Assembly (NCBI RefSeq): GCF_000286835.2
Contig: NZ_AJYD02000031.1
Location: 1 to 46,759 of the forward strand
DNA length: 46,759 nt
DNA from: Enterovibrio norvegicus FF-33
Lineage (GTDB): Bacteria > Pseudomonadota > Gammaproteobacteria > Enterobacterales > Vibrionaceae
Direction: 5' to 3'
The translations under genes were made by a program, and so were the position numbers. Shown here piece by piece: positions 17,042 through 26,403 of this stretch. The stretch's first letter is position 1, and each line of letters starts with the position of its first letter. The notes under the pieces were generated by a model. That model was not told the origin of the DNA. It saw only the letters and a list, made by a program, of their open reading frames with translations, and searched no databases.

Positions 17042-18196
17042 ATGAAAATGACAAATGTATCACTGGCAGTACTTATGGCATCCGTATCTTCCCAAGCGCT
17101 GGCTTTTGGCGCTGCTGATGCTCGCTCAACAGCAATGGGCGGGACAGGCGTAGCGTCTTCAAACTATTTGATGGCGGCTTTCCATAACCCTGCTCAGACG
17201 GTGAACTTTACGGGCTCAGATGACTTTGGCCTGCTGTTGGGTGTTAATTTGGGCGCACATGACAGTGATGATTTGTATAACAAGATTGATCATTTCCAAC
17301 AAATTGATGAAGAGTTGGAATACAACAATCAGGATCAAAACCTGCAAGACGAATGGCGTGCGGCACTTCGCGAACTGGATAACGGCTCATTGAGTGTCGA
17401 TACTAGCGTTGGCATTGCTGTTGCCATTCCAAACAAGTATCTGAGTATGAACATGTTTGCTAAAGCAAACGTGGCTACGATCGCGATGACTGATGTTGTT
17501 GATAGTGATTTGGTCGGCACTCCGGATAGTGAAAACATGCAGTCAACAGTGCATGGTTTGATCGGCGGGACGGTTGATGTTGGTATTGCGATGGCTCGCG
17601 CATTCGACCTGCCTTTCCAAGGACAGCGATTGTCAGTAGGTGTTACACCGAAAGCGCAGCATATCGTGGCACTGAACTATAAGAATACCGTTTCTGGCTT
17701 TGAAGAAGATGACGTCGATTTGGGCTCTGAGTACCAAGAGGCAACCGTGTTTAACGCTGACATGGGCATCAGCTATATGCCAACTCAGCACTTAACATTG
17801 GGCTTGGCTGCGAAGAATATTTTTGCGCAAGAGCTTGAAACCAATGTGAGCTATGGCACTCAGGCTACGTTCTTGGTTGAACCAAAGTACACTGCAGGTA
17901 TTGCGTTTAACTCGCGACTACTGACTGTGGCGGCGGATTACGATATTTCTGCAACGCGCTATTTCAAAGAAGTAGAACATGAGACTCAGTTTGCTCGCGT
18001 CGGTGCTGAACTCAATGCATGGGATTGGGCGCAGGTGCGCGCAGGTTACAGCCATAGCTTGACTGATTATGCGCAAGATACCGTGACGGCGGGTGTTGGC
18101 TTTAAACCATTTGGCGCATTTGGTTTTGACCTAGGCGCGTACTACGGTGAAGACAATAACTATGGTGTGTCGGCGCAGATTGTTTTGACTCTGTAA
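17042..18196 (+). CDS. TraF_2-like outer-membrane protein
   Basis: A 384-residue exported protein. The signal peptide covers about residues 1-21 (cut near ALA/FG). The mature N-terminus DARSTAMGGTGVASSNY followed by HNPA is the hallmark of a FadL/UPF0164-like barrel family that databases label conjugal transfer protein TraF (PF13729). The rest alternates strand-forming stretches with loops, and the protein ends QIVLTL. Despite the family label, nothing nearby belongs to a conjugation system, so a chromosomal outer-membrane role is more likely. A second ATG two codons later (17048) is an alternative start; the ribosome-binding site is weak. It is divergent from the large lipoprotein gene and could share its control region. 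Confidence 0.75.
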   Translation: MKMTNVSLAVLMASVSSQALAFGAADARSTAMGGTGVASSNYLMAAFHNPAQTVNFTGSDDFGLLLGVNLGAHDSDDLYNKIDHFQQIDEELEYNNQDQNLQDEWRAALRELDNGSLSVDTSVGIAVAIPNKYLSMNMFAKANVATIAMTDVVDSDLVGTPDSENMQSTVHGLIGGTVDVGIAMARAFDLPFQGQRLSVGVTPKAQHIVALNYKNTVSGFEEDDVDLGSEYQEATVFNADMGISYMPTQHLTLGLAAKNIFAQELETNVSYGTQATFLVEPKYTAGIAFNSRLLTVAADYDISATRYFKEVEHETQFARVGAELNAWDWAQVRAGYSHSLTDYAQDTVTAGVGFKPFGAFGFDLGAYYGEDNNYGVSAQIVLTL

Positions 18197-18214
18197 TCAC
18201 ACTCAATGTCGCAC

Positions 18215-18246
18215 AAAAAAGCACGGCAAATCGCCGTGCTTTTTTG
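18215..18246. terminator. Bidirectional terminator between the TraF_2-like gene and gppA
   Basis: GCACGGC (18221-18227) pairs with GCCGTGC (18233-18239) around AAATC, with an A6 run before and a T-run after, so it can end transcripts arriving from either side. Confidence 0.9.
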
Positions 18247-18261
18247 TATCTGAACATAATC

Positions 18262-19743
18262 TTACGAAATGCTCAGAGGCCAATGTTGGTCGCTTTGGCG
18301 CTGCGCTTCTAGTGCCAGTTCTGCCGCCATCAGCGGATTGTTGGCAAGCCAAGTAGTGGGCAGCGTCAGTGTTAGCTCGTCACTGTTGGTATTCAACGTC
18401 ACTGGCGGTAAGACATTGCTGTCACGGCGGTGGCAGAGAATAATGGCCAGTCGCAATAGTCGCAAAATGCGGTTAGCACTGATTGCAGACACGGCGCTTT
18501 GTATACCGACAGGATGCAGTTGTTCGCGGTACTGGCGCAGTAATTCTGCTAGAAGCTGTTTCTGCGCTTGAGTAAAGCCAGGTAGGTCGAGGTTTTTAAT
18601 CAAATAGGCAGCATGTACGCCATCTTTTTTGAAACCGATACTCATGCCAATCTCATAGAGTTCGCTGGCAGATCTCAGCATCTCTTCCGCAATAGGCTCT
18701 GCTATCCATTCATCACCACATTGGCTGAGTAGATTCAGTGCCATGTTGGCGACGTTGTCGGCTTGTGCGCGATCTAACTGATAGCGAGACTGTATGCTTT
18801 GAATGGTACGCGTGCGAATATCTTGTTGGCGCATCGTATCCATCATGCCATACACCAAGCCTTCACGCAGTGCGCCGCCTGCTAGTGTCATCGAATCAAT
18901 GTCGAATTGTTCAAAAACCGCAATCAGAATTGATAGGCCGCTTGGGAAGACCAAGGCGCGTTCTAGCGTCAAACCATCAATGTCGAGTTCTTCAACCTGA
19001 CCAAAGCCGATGGCTTGTTTACGTAATCGGTGTAGTTTGGCGAGGGTGATCACCTCATCCATACCTTGCGCAATCATGATTTCTTGCAGCGCTTGAACCG
19101 TTCCACTTGCCCCGACGCATATATCCCAGCCGAGTGAACGATAACGCTCAACAATCGGTGCCAACACCTGTTTTGCGCCGTCAATGGCGCGAGTAAAGCT
19201 GGCTTCGGTCAATGTGCGGTCTTTGAAGTGCTGTTCAAGCCAAGTCACGCAGCCCATGTCGAGGCTGGTTAAGGCAGCGGCATCAAAGCCTTCACCGATA
19301 ATAAGCTCTGTGCTCGCACCACCTATATCGACCACCAGTCGCTTGCCTTTGCCACCCGAGGTATGCGCCACACCTTGATAAATGGTGCAGGCTTCCTCTT
19401 CACCGGTAATCACTGTGATGGGATGATCGAGGATTTGATTGGCTTTGGTGATGAACACATCGGCGTTTTTTGCACTGCGCAAAGCGGCGGTGGCAACAAT
19501 ACGGATGTTGGAGGTGTCAATATCTTGCAGGCGTTCTGCAAAAAGGGAAAGGCAGTCCCAACCACGCTGCATCGCGTCTTCGCTGAGATTGAGTTGTTTG
19601 TCCAAGCCTGCGGCGAGGCAGACTTTGCGTTTGATTTTTGCCAGCGTTTGCACGCTGCCTTGAACTTCGCGGACAACCAGCATATGAAAGCTGTTTGAAC
19701 CGAGGTCAATGGCAGCGTACAGGGGCGAACGCGCGTGATCCAT
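18262..19743 (-). CDS. gppA: Guanosine-5'-triphosphate,3'-diphosphate pyrophosphatase / exopolyphosphatase family
   Basis: A 493-residue member of the Ppx/GppA phosphatase family, which hydrolyses pppGpp to ppGpp and can release phosphate from polyphosphate chains. The ASKHA-fold nucleotide motifs are present: [14 protein letters not shown] near the N-terminus, the GEEEA segment, and [14 protein letters not shown]-terminal HD-like helical domain follows, as in full-length family members; E. coli GppA has 494 residues. The position directly downstream of rhlB on the same strand, as in E. coli, favours GppA over Ppx. A GGGG stretch about 9 bp upstream can serve as ribosome-binding site; the gap to rhlB is 21 bp, so they are probably one operon. 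Confidence 0.92.
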   Translation of the reverse strand: MDHARSPLYAAIDLGSNSFHMLVVREVQGSVQTLAKIKRKVCLAAGLDKQLNLSEDAMQRGWDCLSLFAERLQDIDTSNIRIVATAALRSAKNADVFITKANQILDHPITVITGEEEACTIYQGVAHTSGGKGKRLVVDIGGASTELIIGEGFDAAALTSLDMGCVTWLEQHFKDRTLTEASFTRAIDGAKQVLAPIVERYRSLGWDICVGASGTVQALQEIMIAQGMDEVITLAKLHRLRKQAIGFGQVEELDIDGLTLERALVFPSGLSILIAVFEQFDIDSMTLAGGALREGLVYGMMDTMRQQDIRTRTIQSIQSRYQLDRAQADNVANMALNLLSQCGDEWIAEPIAEEMLRSASELYEIGMSIGFKKDGVHAAYLIKNLDLPGFTQAQKQLLAELLRQYREQLHPVGIQSAVSAISANRILRLLRLAIILCHRRDSNVLPPVTLNTNSDELTLTLPTTWLANNPLMAAELALEAQRQSDQHWPLSIS

Positions 19744-19764
19744 GCTGTGTTACCCCTGAGTGCT

Positions 19765-21066
19765 TTACGCTTTATTCTGTGGCGGACGACGACGACCGCG
19801 GCCGCGAGGTTGTGAACCTGGCTTGCTGCTTGACGTGTTACGGCGGCCGTTGACTTGACGCGGGCGCTGTAGGCGTATCGGGGCAGGTAAATCAGTCATC
19901 AAAGCGTCTTCATTGTATTCAGACACTGGGATAGCGTGATCGATATACTCTTCGATACCTGGCAGGTTCACGGCGTATTCTTCACACGCGAAACTGATAG
20001 AGTGACCGCTTGCACCCGCACGACCAGTTCGACCAATACGGTGAACATAATCTTCGCTATCGTCAGGTAGATCGTAGTTGAATACGTGTGTTACCTGAGG
20101 AATATGCAGACCACGGGCGGCAACGTCGGTTGCAACCAGGAAGTCGATATCACCTTTCGTGAAGTCTTCTAAGATCTTCATGCGCTTTTTCTGCGGCACA
20201 TCACCGGTTAGCAAACCAGCACGCAGATCATCCGCAGCCAAGTGGCCCCAGATTTGCTCGCAGCGGTGCTTGGTGTTGGCAAAGATAATGGCGCGCTCTG
20301 GCCAATCTTCTTCAATCAGCGTTTGCAGCAGGCGCATTTTGTCAGTGTTTGACGGGTAGAAGAGCTCTTCTTGGATGCGATGTCCGGTTTTTTGGTCCGG
20401 TTCTACCACAACATGCTCAGGGTTTGTCATGTGCTCAAACGCCAGTTCCTGTACACGATAAGACAGGGTGGCAGAGAACAGCATGTTTTGACGCTCTGAA
20501 GGAGCCGGCATGCGACGGAACAAGAAACGGATGTCCTTGATAAAGCCAAGGTCAAACATGCGGTCAGCTTCATCCAGTACAACGGCTTGAATGCTGCGCA
20601 GATCAATCACGTGCTGTTTGTAGAAGTCGATAATACGACCACAGGTGCCGATAAGAATATCAACGCCATTTTCCAGTACTTCTTTCTGCTTGTCGTACGC
20701 TTCACCACCGTAAGCAAGGCCTGCGGTCAGTGAGGTTGAGGCCAGTAACGGGGCAGCATCATTATAGATCTGGATCGCAAGTTCGCGCGTCGGTGCCATA
20801 ATAATGGCTCGCGGGCAGTTTTTCTTGCGGTCGGCAGGAGCCTCCGTTGTCAGCAAGTGATGGAAAGTCGCAGTCAGGAATGCCAGTGTCTTACCTGTGC
20901 CCGTTTGGGCCTGTCCTGCAATGTCTCGGCCGGTGAGCAGGACCGGCAATGCCAAAGCTTGGATAGGGGTACAATTATGAAACCCTTTTTCTTCCAAACC
21001 TTTGATGACATCGGCATGAAGTCCGAAGTCGGCAAATTTTTGCTCTGTGAGATGCGTCATTTTCAT
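19765..21066 (-). CDS. rhlB: ATP-dependent RNA helicase RhlB
   Basis: A 433-residue DEAD-box helicase that unwinds structured RNA and works with RNase E and PNPase in the degradosome. The motifs appear in order: the Q-motif region [13 protein letters not shown], motif I AQTGTGKT, motif Ia PTRELAIQ, motif II DEAD, motif III SAT, and motif [15 protein letters not shown]. The C-terminal tail is basic and rich in Arg, Pro and Gly. The whole chain closely follows E. coli RhlB. Three in-frame ATGs (21072, 21066, 21060) occur together; 21066 aligns best with the E. coli start. The gene is divergent from trxA and runs into gppA. Confidence 0.97.
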   Translation of the reverse strand: MKMTHLTEQKFADFGLHADVIKGLEEKGFHNCTPIQALALPVLLTGRDIAGQAQTGTGKTLAFLTATFHHLLTTEAPADRKKNCPRAIIMAPTRELAIQIYNDAAPLLASTSLTAGLAYGGEAYDKQKEVLENGVDILIGTCGRIIDFYKQHVIDLRSIQAVVLDEADRMFDLGFIKDIRFLFRRMPAPSERQNMLFSATLSYRVQELAFEHMTNPEHVVVEPDQKTGHRIQEELFYPSNTDKMRLLQTLIEEDWPERAIIFANTKHRCEQIWGHLAADDLRAGLLTGDVPQKKRMKILEDFTKGDIDFLVATDVAARGLHIPQVTHVFNYDLPDDSEDYVHRIGRTGRAGASGHSISFACEEYAVNLPGIEEYIDHAIPVSEYNEDALMTDLPAPIRLQRPRQVNGRRNTSSSKPGSQPRGRGRRRPPQNKA

Positions 21067-21179
21067 CCGCATAGAATATCAGCTTAGGCTTGCAATACGA
21101 TAGTGAATACATTCAAATAGTGTGATGATTTACTGGTTGGTATATCACCAGTGACAAAAAGTAATCATTGGAGTGAAAG

Positions 21180-21506
21180 ATGAGCGACAAGATTTTGCAG
21201 CTGACAGACGACAGCTTCGACGCAGATGTTATCAATGCTAAAGGCCCTGTACTGGTCGATTTCTGGGCGGAGTGGTGTGGTCCTTGTAAAATGATCGCGC
21301 CGATTCTTGACGAGATCGCTGAAGAGTACGAAGGGAAAGTCACTATTGGTAAGCTGAATATCGACCAGAATGCGGGTACACCGCCTAAGTTTGGTATTCG
21401 CGGTATCCCAACATTGCTGCTGTTTAAAGACGGCGGTGTGGCGGCAACGAAGGTTGGCGCACTGTCTAAAACTCAACTGAAAGAGTTCCTAGACGCAAAC
21501 CTATAA
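21180..21506 (+). CDS. trxA: Thioredoxin 1
   Basis: A 108-residue thioredoxin that reduces protein disulfides in the cytoplasm, for example in ribonucleotide reductase. The active site is WCGPC, with Cys33 and Cys36, and the cis-proline loop GIRGIPT is present. Length and sequence follow E. coli TrxA. TGGAG stands just upstream of the start. It precedes rho with a 186-bp gap that contains a weak hairpin and the rho leader, as in E. coli. Confidence 0.98.
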   Translation: MSDKILQLTDDSFDADVINAKGPVLVDFWAEWCGPCKMIAPILDEIAEEYEGKVTIGKLNIDQNAGTPPKFGIRGIPTLLLFKDGGVAATKVGALSKTQLKEFLDANL

Positions 21507-21514
21507 TGTGACTT

Positions 21515-21549
21515 GTAAGCCGTGAACCGCCCAGGTCGCGGCTTATTTG
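21515..21549 (+). terminator. Weak hairpin after trxA
   Basis: TAAGCCG (21516-21522) pairs with CGGCTTA (21539-21545) across a 16-nt loop and is followed by TTTGT. The long loop and short T-run make it a weak or partial terminator, so some trxA transcripts may read into rho. Confidence 0.5.
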
Positions 21550-21600
21550 TCTCTATCAGCTAGACAGTTCCCCGATCAGGTGCTAACTTATTGCACGTAA

Positions 21601-21692
21601 AGTGTACATCTGTTCATCTCTCGATCACACCCTGTGATTCCCAAACCCAAACTAATCAGACCTCAAATTTGACTGACAAGACACCTACCACT
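21601..21692 (+). promoter_or_regulatory. C-rich, G-poor rho leader (probable rut region)
   Basis: The 92 nt before the rho start contain 30 C and only 10 G by my count, with long unstructured stretches such as CCCAAACCCAAAC and ACACCTACCACTA. C-over-G bias without structure is the hallmark of Rho loading sites, and rho in E. coli is autoregulated by Rho-dependent attenuation in its leader. The same control is inferred here. Confidence 0.6.
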
Positions 21693-22958
21693 ATGAATCT
21701 TACCGAACTGAAGAATCAGGCCGTTTCTGAGCTGGTCGCCTTAGGCGAAAGCATGGGCCTTGAAAACCTTGCCCGCCTTCGTAAACAAGACATCATCTTC
21801 GCGATCTTGAAGCAACACGCGAAAAGCGGCGAAGATATTTTTGGAAACGGCGTGCTGGAGATCCTTCAGGACGGCTTCGGCTTCCTGCGCAGTGCAGACT
21901 GCTCTTACCTTGCTGGCCCAGATGATATCTATGTTTCACCAAGCCAAATTCGCCGTTTTAACCTGCGAACTGGTGATACCATCTCTGGCAAAATCCGTCC
22001 GCCAAAAGATGGCGAGCGTTACTTCGCACTGTTAAAAGTGAATGAAGTTAACCACGACCGACCTGATAATGCCCGCAACAAGATCCTGTTTGAAAACCTG
22101 ACGCCACTGCACGCAAACGAGCGTATGGTGATGGAGCGTGGTAATGGCTCTACCGAAGACATCACAGCACGTGTGCTGGATCTGGCATCGCCAATCGGTA
22201 AAGGTCAACGTGGTTTGATTGTTGCTCCGCCAAAAGCGGGTAAAACCATTTTGCTGCAGAACATTGCTCAGAGCATTGCCCACAACCACCCTGAGTGTGA
22301 GCTAATGGTACTTCTGATTGACGAACGTCCAGAAGAAGTGACCGAAATGCAGCGTTTGGTAAAAGGTGAAGTGATTGCTTCTACCTTTGATGAGCCTGCA
22401 AGCCGCCACGTTCAGGTAGCTGAAATGGTTATCGAAAAGGCCAAACGCCTTGTTGAGCACAAGAAAGACGTGGTTATCCTGTTGGATTCAATCACACGTC
22501 TGGCACGTGCTTATAACACCGTGGTACCAAGCTCAGGCAAAGTTCTGACTGGTGGTGTTGATGCGAATGCATTGCATCGTCCAAAGCGTTTCTTCGGTGC
22601 TGCACGTAACGTCGAAGAGGGCGGAAGCCTGACCATCATCGCAACAGCGCTGGTTGATACTGGCTCTAAGATGGATGAAGTTATCTACGAAGAGTTTAAG
22701 GGTACAGGTAACATGGAACTGCACCTGTCTCGTAAGATTGCCGAGAAGCGTGTCTTCCCCGCTATCGACTTCACGCGTTCAGGTACGCGTCGTGAAGAGC
22801 TTCTGACGAAGTCTGATGAGCTGCAGAAAATGTGGATCCTGCGCAAGATTGTTCACCCAATGGGCGAAAGCGATGCGATGGAATTCCTGCTTGATAAGCT
22901 CTCGATGACCAAGACTAACGAAGAATTCTTTGAAGCAATGCGTCGTCAGAAATCATAA
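21693..22958 (+). CDS. rho: Transcription termination factor Rho
   Basis: A 421-residue hexameric RNA-dependent ATPase that terminates transcription; E. coli Rho has 419. The N-terminal helical part ([14 protein letters not shown]) and cold-shock-like RNA-binding domain with DGFGFLRS come first. The ATPase domain follows, with Walker A PPKAGKT, Walker [17 protein letters not shown], the Q-loop segment [15 protein letters not shown] and the R-loop [13 protein letters not shown]. The open frame extends back to 21591, but the ATG at 21693 is the family start. It has hardly any Shine-Dalgarno sequence, and the C-rich leader suggests autoregulation. Confidence 0.98.
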   Translation: MNLTELKNQAVSELVALGESMGLENLARLRKQDIIFAILKQHAKSGEDIFGNGVLEILQDGFGFLRSADCSYLAGPDDIYVSPSQIRRFNLRTGDTISGKIRPPKDGERYFALLKVNEVNHDRPDNARNKILFENLTPLHANERMVMERGNGSTEDITARVLDLASPIGKGQRGLIVAPPKAGKTILLQNIAQSIAHNHPECELMVLLIDERPEEVTEMQRLVKGEVIASTFDEPASRHVQVAEMVIEKAKRLVEHKKDVVILLDSITRLARAYNTVVPSSGKVLTGGVDANALHRPKRFFGAARNVEEGGSLTIIATALVDTGSKMDEVIYEEFKGTGNMELHLSRKIAEKRVFPAIDFTRSGTRREELLTKSDELQKMWILRKIVHPMGESDAMEFLLDKLSMTKTNEEFFEAMRRQKS

Positions 22959-22976
22959 CGCGCACCATGCTGAATT

Positions 22977-23008
22977 AAAAAAGCACCGCCTAGCGGTGCT
23001 TTTTTTTT
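22977..23008 (+). terminator. Rho-independent terminator after rho
   Basis: AAGCACCGC (22981-22989) pairs with GCGGTGCTT (22993-23001) around a 3-nt loop, preceded by A residues and followed by a T8 run. Confidence 0.92.
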
Positions 23009-23127
23009 GCTTGAAGAAAGACAGAGTCAGGCGCTTATCAGTTGCTAAATATGAGAATGAGCCTCAGAATTGAGCTGGCATATTATTCAGCCAGTCGATT
23101 GGGATGTACTGGCGCAGGATTTCTGGG

Positions 23128-24126
23128 ATGAAACGTTCACTTGTTTTACTAATCATATTTATATTCACCCTCTTTGGCGGTGTGTCGCGTGCCATCACGA
23201 TATCGCCAGATGACTTGGCATCGCATATTGCCGATCCCAATACGGTGTCAGCTATTCTTCATGCGACCACCTTGTTTGATGCCAATCAGATTTCACAACT
23301 CGACACCTATCTTGCCGCCTTGCCGGAATTGTTGCGCGAAGAAGCACTGACCGTCGTGACGCGTCGTGCGTTGAATTTTTCTAAAATGACGCCAGAAATC
23401 GAAAAGTTTCTTGTCACCATTAGCCATCAACAACCTAAGTACTTAGTGAGAAGTCAGGGCAATGGCTACTGGGTGACCATGCCTGCTTTTAATTATGCAG
23501 GTGAAGCGAAATGGGTACTCAATCGCTGGGAAATTAAATTGCTGGGAGATGAAGCCAACAGGTTGCTCAATTATGACCAATTGTCTTTGGCAAAATGGCT
23601 GTCGTTCTCCTCAAACGATTACACATTGCGACGAGAAGCGTTAGTCAGCCTCATCTCTCATCTTTCACCGCAAGCGCTCAGTAAACTTGAGGTGTTGTAT
23701 CTTGATGACAAAAACATGAATTGGTGCCCTGACAACACGGTTTTGGCAGCGTTAGCCACCCAAACCCGCAGTAACGCGCTGTATAGCTTACTTTGGCTGC
23801 GACGCACTGATAGCGCCAGTTTGGAGGTATTGCGGAAGATGGATACCCCTCCTGTTAGCCAACAACATATTGATCAGATGATCGCCGCCACGGTTAACCC
23901 CGCATTGGCGGAGATGGCAATCAGACAGCTGGCAGGTTTACATCCTCTTCCTGACGATGTGAAAATGTTTTTGCTTAAGCAGATTGGTGATCGTCAGCGC
24001 GGTAAATCTATTGCAATGCTGTTGGCTGAACAGGGTCACCGTGTTTGGTTGGAGCAATTGCTGCAACAAGTCTCGGGTGTCACTCGTCGTAATATCGAGA
24101 ATGGACTAGATAGCGTCAAAAGCTGA
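23128..24126 (+). CDS. Exported protein of unknown function, alpha-helical repeat type
   Basis: A 332-residue protein I do not recognise. Residues 1-22 form a signal peptide or N-terminal anchor (MKRSLVLLIIFIFTLF..., possible cut after SRA). The rest is predicted mostly helical and has the regular Leu/Ala spacing of HEAT-like repeats (for example LRREALVSLISHLSPQAL, and ALAEMAIRQLAGLHPLPDDV). One tryptophan-rich patch (YWVTMPAFNYAGEAKW) stands out near residue 120. The open frame extends to 23104, but the ATG at 23128 has AGGA 8 bp upstream. It lies alone between the rho terminator and ubiD, on the same strand, with 90 bp to ubiD; a role as an adaptor or scaffold in the periplasm would be a guess. 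Confidence 0.75.
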   Translation: MKRSLVLLIIFIFTLFGGVSRAITISPDDLASHIADPNTVSAILHATTLFDANQISQLDTYLAALPELLREEALTVVTRRALNFSKMTPEIEKFLVTISHQQPKYLVRSQGNGYWVTMPAFNYAGEAKWVLNRWEIKLLGDEANRLLNYDQLSLAKWLSFSSNDYTLRREALVSLISHLSPQALSKLEVLYLDDKNMNWCPDNTVLAALATQTRSNALYSLLWLRRTDSASLEVLRKMDTPPVSQQHIDQMIAATVNPALAEMAIRQLAGLHPLPDDVKMFLLKQIGDRQRGKSIAMLLAEQGHRVWLEQLLQQVSGVTRRNIENGLDSVKS

Positions 24127-24216
24127 CAGATAGACCTTTTGTTTTCATTTTTACAAACGTGTTACCCGCGACACATCCCGTTATAATCGAATCCTTACAT
24201 CTCATCCGGGAAGGCT

Positions 24217-26121
24217 ATGAAATTTACTGATTTACGCGTGTTTATCGACTATTTGGAATCTGTCGGTGAGTTAAAACGCATCTCTCATCCTGTCGACCCA
24301 AATCAAGAAATGACAGAAATCGCGGATCGCGTCTTGCGTGACGGTGGCCCAGCGTTATTGTTTGAAAACCCGGTCGGTTACGATATTCCCGTGCTAGCAA
24401 ACCTGTTTGGAACACCAAAACGTGTCGCTATGGGCATGGGGCGTGATGACGTCACCGCGCTGCGAGAAGTCGGTAAATTGCTGGCATACCTCAAAGAGCC
24501 TGAGCCGCCAAAGGGCTTTAAAGATGCGTTAGACAAGCTGCCTGTGTTTCGACAAGTGTTAAACATGCCAGCCAAAAAACTGCGCAAAGCACCGTGTCAG
24601 GACATCGTGTGGCAAGGTGACGATGTCGATCTGGATAAAATTCCTGTGATGAGCTGTTGGCCGGATGACGTGGCACCGCTGCTGACATGGGGATTAACCA
24701 TCACCCGTGGGCCGAATAAAAAACGCCAGAACCTCGGTATTTATCGTCAGCAGAAAATCGGTAAAAACAAAGTCATCATGCGTTGGTTAGCACACCGAGG
24801 CGGTGCGCTGGATTTACGTGAATGGATGGAAACAAACCCAGGCGAACCCTTTCCGGTGTCTGTCGCCTATGGCGCTGATCCTGCGACGATTCTTGGTGCG
24901 GTCACGCCAGTGCCGGATACCTTGTCAGAGTACGCGTTTGCGGGTTTGCTTCGAGGCAGTAAGACCGAAGTTGTGAAAAGCATCAGCAATGATTTAGATG
25001 TACCTGCCAGCGCAGAAATTGTGATGGAAGGCTACATTGATCCGAATGAGTTTGCTGACGAAGGGCCATATGGCGATCACACAGGCTATTACAACGAAGT
25101 AGAACGTCATCATGTGTTCACCGTGACGCACATTACCATGCGTCAAAAGCCGATTTATCACAGCACCTATACAGGCCGTCCACCGGATGAACCAGCAGTG
25201 CTTGGCGTCGCATTGAACGAAGTATTCGTGCCTATTTTGCAAAAGCAATTTCCCGAGATTGTGGATTTCTATCTGCCGCCGGAAGGCTGTTCGTATCGCA
25301 TGGCGGTAGTGAGCATGAAGAAACAATACCCCGGGCACGCCAAGCGCGTGATGATGGGTGTGTGGTCTTTCTTACGCCAATTTATGTACACCAAGTATGT
25401 CATCGTGGTTGATGAAGACGTTGATACCCGTGACTGGCACAGTGTTATTCAAGCAATGACGACTCGCATGGATCCGATGCGTGACACGCTGCTTATCGAA
25501 AACACCCCAATTGATTCTCTCGACTTTGCATCACCAGTTGTGGGGTTGGGCTCCAAAATGGGCATCGACGCCACCGTTAAATGGGAAGCGGAAACCGTCA
25601 ATTACCCTTCGCCAAATGATGCGCAGCCTGATCTGGAAAAGCTTAAAGAAGCAATGCTTGCTGTGCGTGCACAGTTGCCAGAAATTATTGATCTCTACCT
25701 GCCGTCTGAAGCCCATGCGAGTCGCATGGCATTGGTGACCATTAAGAAAGATTCTGTGGGCCATGCTCCTCGTGTGATGGAAAGCATTTGGGCATCATTG
25801 GGGCAAATTATAGACCTCAAATTCGTCATGGTATTTGATGATGGTGACGTCAATGTACGCGACTGGAACGATGTAATTTGGGCAATAACCACCCGCATGG
25901 ATCCGGCTCGTGATACCCTGTTCGCGAAGTCGCCTACGGATGATTATCGAGAAGACGCTCGCGGTGATGCATCGCCAGTTAGCGAGTGCGGGTCTAGAAT
26001 GGGGTTAGATGCCACCAATAAATGGCCGGGAGAATCGACCCGTGAATGGGGAACACCCATTGCCAAAGATCCGCAAATTGTTGCGAAAGTAGACGAAATG
26101 TGGGGCATGTTGGGTATTTAA
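24217..26121 (+). CDS. ubiD: 4-hydroxy-3-polyprenylbenzoate decarboxylase, with duplicated C-terminal domain
   Basis: UbiD decarboxylates the polyprenyl-hydroxybenzoate intermediate of ubiquinone synthesis, using the prenylated flavin made by UbiX. The first 345 residues follow E. coli UbiD closely, including the prFMN/metal-site region [16 protein letters not shown] and the conserved [14 protein letters not shown], so the catalytic core looks intact. The protein is 634 residues against about 497 in E. coli. The excess is an internal repeat: residues 346-459 ([12 protein letters not shown] ... KWEAE) and 488-606 ([12 protein letters not shown] ... KWPGE) are about half identical by hand alignment. 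The E. coli-like end (TREWG.PI..DP) follows only the second copy. GGGAAGG precedes the start. A ferredoxin gene begins 3 bp after the stop, followed by fre. Confidence 0.95.
   Translation: MKFTDLRVFIDYLESVGELKRISHPVDPNQEMTEIADRVLRDGGPALLFENPVGYDIPVLANLFGTPKRVAMGMGRDDVTALREVGKLLAYLKEPEPPKGFKDALDKLPVFRQVLNMPAKKLRKAPCQDIVWQGDDVDLDKIPVMSCWPDDVAPLLTWGLTITRGPNKKRQNLGIYRQQKIGKNKVIMRWLAHRGGALDLREWMETNPGEPFPVSVAYGADPATILGAVTPVPDTLSEYAFAGLLRGSKTEVVKSISNDLDVPASAEIVMEGYIDPNEFADEGPYGDHTGYYNEVERHHVFTVTHITMRQKPIYHSTYTGRPPDEPAVLGVALNEVFVPILQKQFPEIVDFYLPPEGCSYRMAVVSMKKQYPGHAKRVMMGVWSFLRQFMYTKYVIVVDEDVDTRDWHSVIQAMTTRMDPMRDTLLIENTPIDSLDFASPVVGLGSKMGIDATVKWEAETVNYPSPNDAQPDLEKLKEAMLAVRAQLPEIIDLYLPSEAHASRMALVTIKKDSVGHAPRVMESIWASLGQIIDLKFVMVFDDGDVNVRDWNDVIWAITTRMDPARDTLFAKSPTDDYREDARGDASPVSECGSRMGLDATNKWPGESTREWGTPIAKDPQIVAKVDEMWGMLGI
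25252..26037 (+). repeat. Degenerate internal duplication within ubiD
   Basis: Two protein-level repeats lie in tandem in the ubiD frame: codons 346-459 (25252-25593) and codons 488-606 (25678-26034), joined by a 28-residue linker. Conserved blocks in both include GHA.RVM, DV..RDW, TTRMDP.RDTL, ASPV and DAT.KW. The second copy has about five extra residues before ASPV and the linker differs, so this is an old duplication rather than a recent or assembly-made one. Confidence 0.85.
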
Positions 26122-26124
26122 TCC

Positions 26125-26403
26125 ATGTATAAAGTAAACCTGATGCCAGCAGGAGCCCAGTTTGAGGTTGCTGCGCACCAAACACTATTGCAAGGCGCGC
26201 TCAGCGCAGGAATACCATTTCCTAACCGTTGTCAGATCGGTGCTTGTGCAACCTGTCTTTGCAGGTTGATAGAAGGTGATGTGCATTATCACCTGGAGCC
26301 TATGCTCACCGAACAAGAAAAAGAGCACGGCTGGATATTTGCCTGTCAGGCCATTCCCAGCAGTGATCTGGTGGTTAGTTTTGAGGAAAGCGATGACTAT
26401 TAA
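26125..26403 (+). CDS. [2Fe-2S] plant-type ferredoxin
   Basis: A 92-residue ferredoxin with the plant-type cluster pattern C-x4-C-x2-C ... C: Cys36, Cys41, Cys44 and Cys74, plus an extra Cys46 within the loop ([12 protein letters not shown]). It should carry one electron at a time in the cytoplasm. Its start lies 3 bp after the ubiD stop, and the fre start overlaps its end by 11 bp, so the three are very probably translated from one message. Ferredoxin followed by a flavin/NAD(P)H reductase is the same module order found fused in class IA/IB oxygenase reductases. Here the two parts are separate proteins. A natural reading is that Fre reduces this ferredoxin for an unknown acceptor; this is inference. 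Confidence 0.9.
   Translation: MYKVNLMPAGAQFEVAAHQTLLQGALSAGIPFPNRCQIGACATCLCRLIEGDVHYHLEPMLTEQEKEHGWIFACQAIPSSDLVVSFEESDDY

Noticed and set aside
17042-18196. Conjugation gene (TraF label) indicating an integrated plasmid
   Set aside because: No relaxase, coupling protein or other transfer genes occur nearby; the label reflects a misleading family name for outer-membrane barrels.
25252-26037. Assembly error as the source of the ubiD repeat
   Set aside because: The two copies are only about half identical at protein level and differ in length, so they are an old duplication rather than a misassembly.
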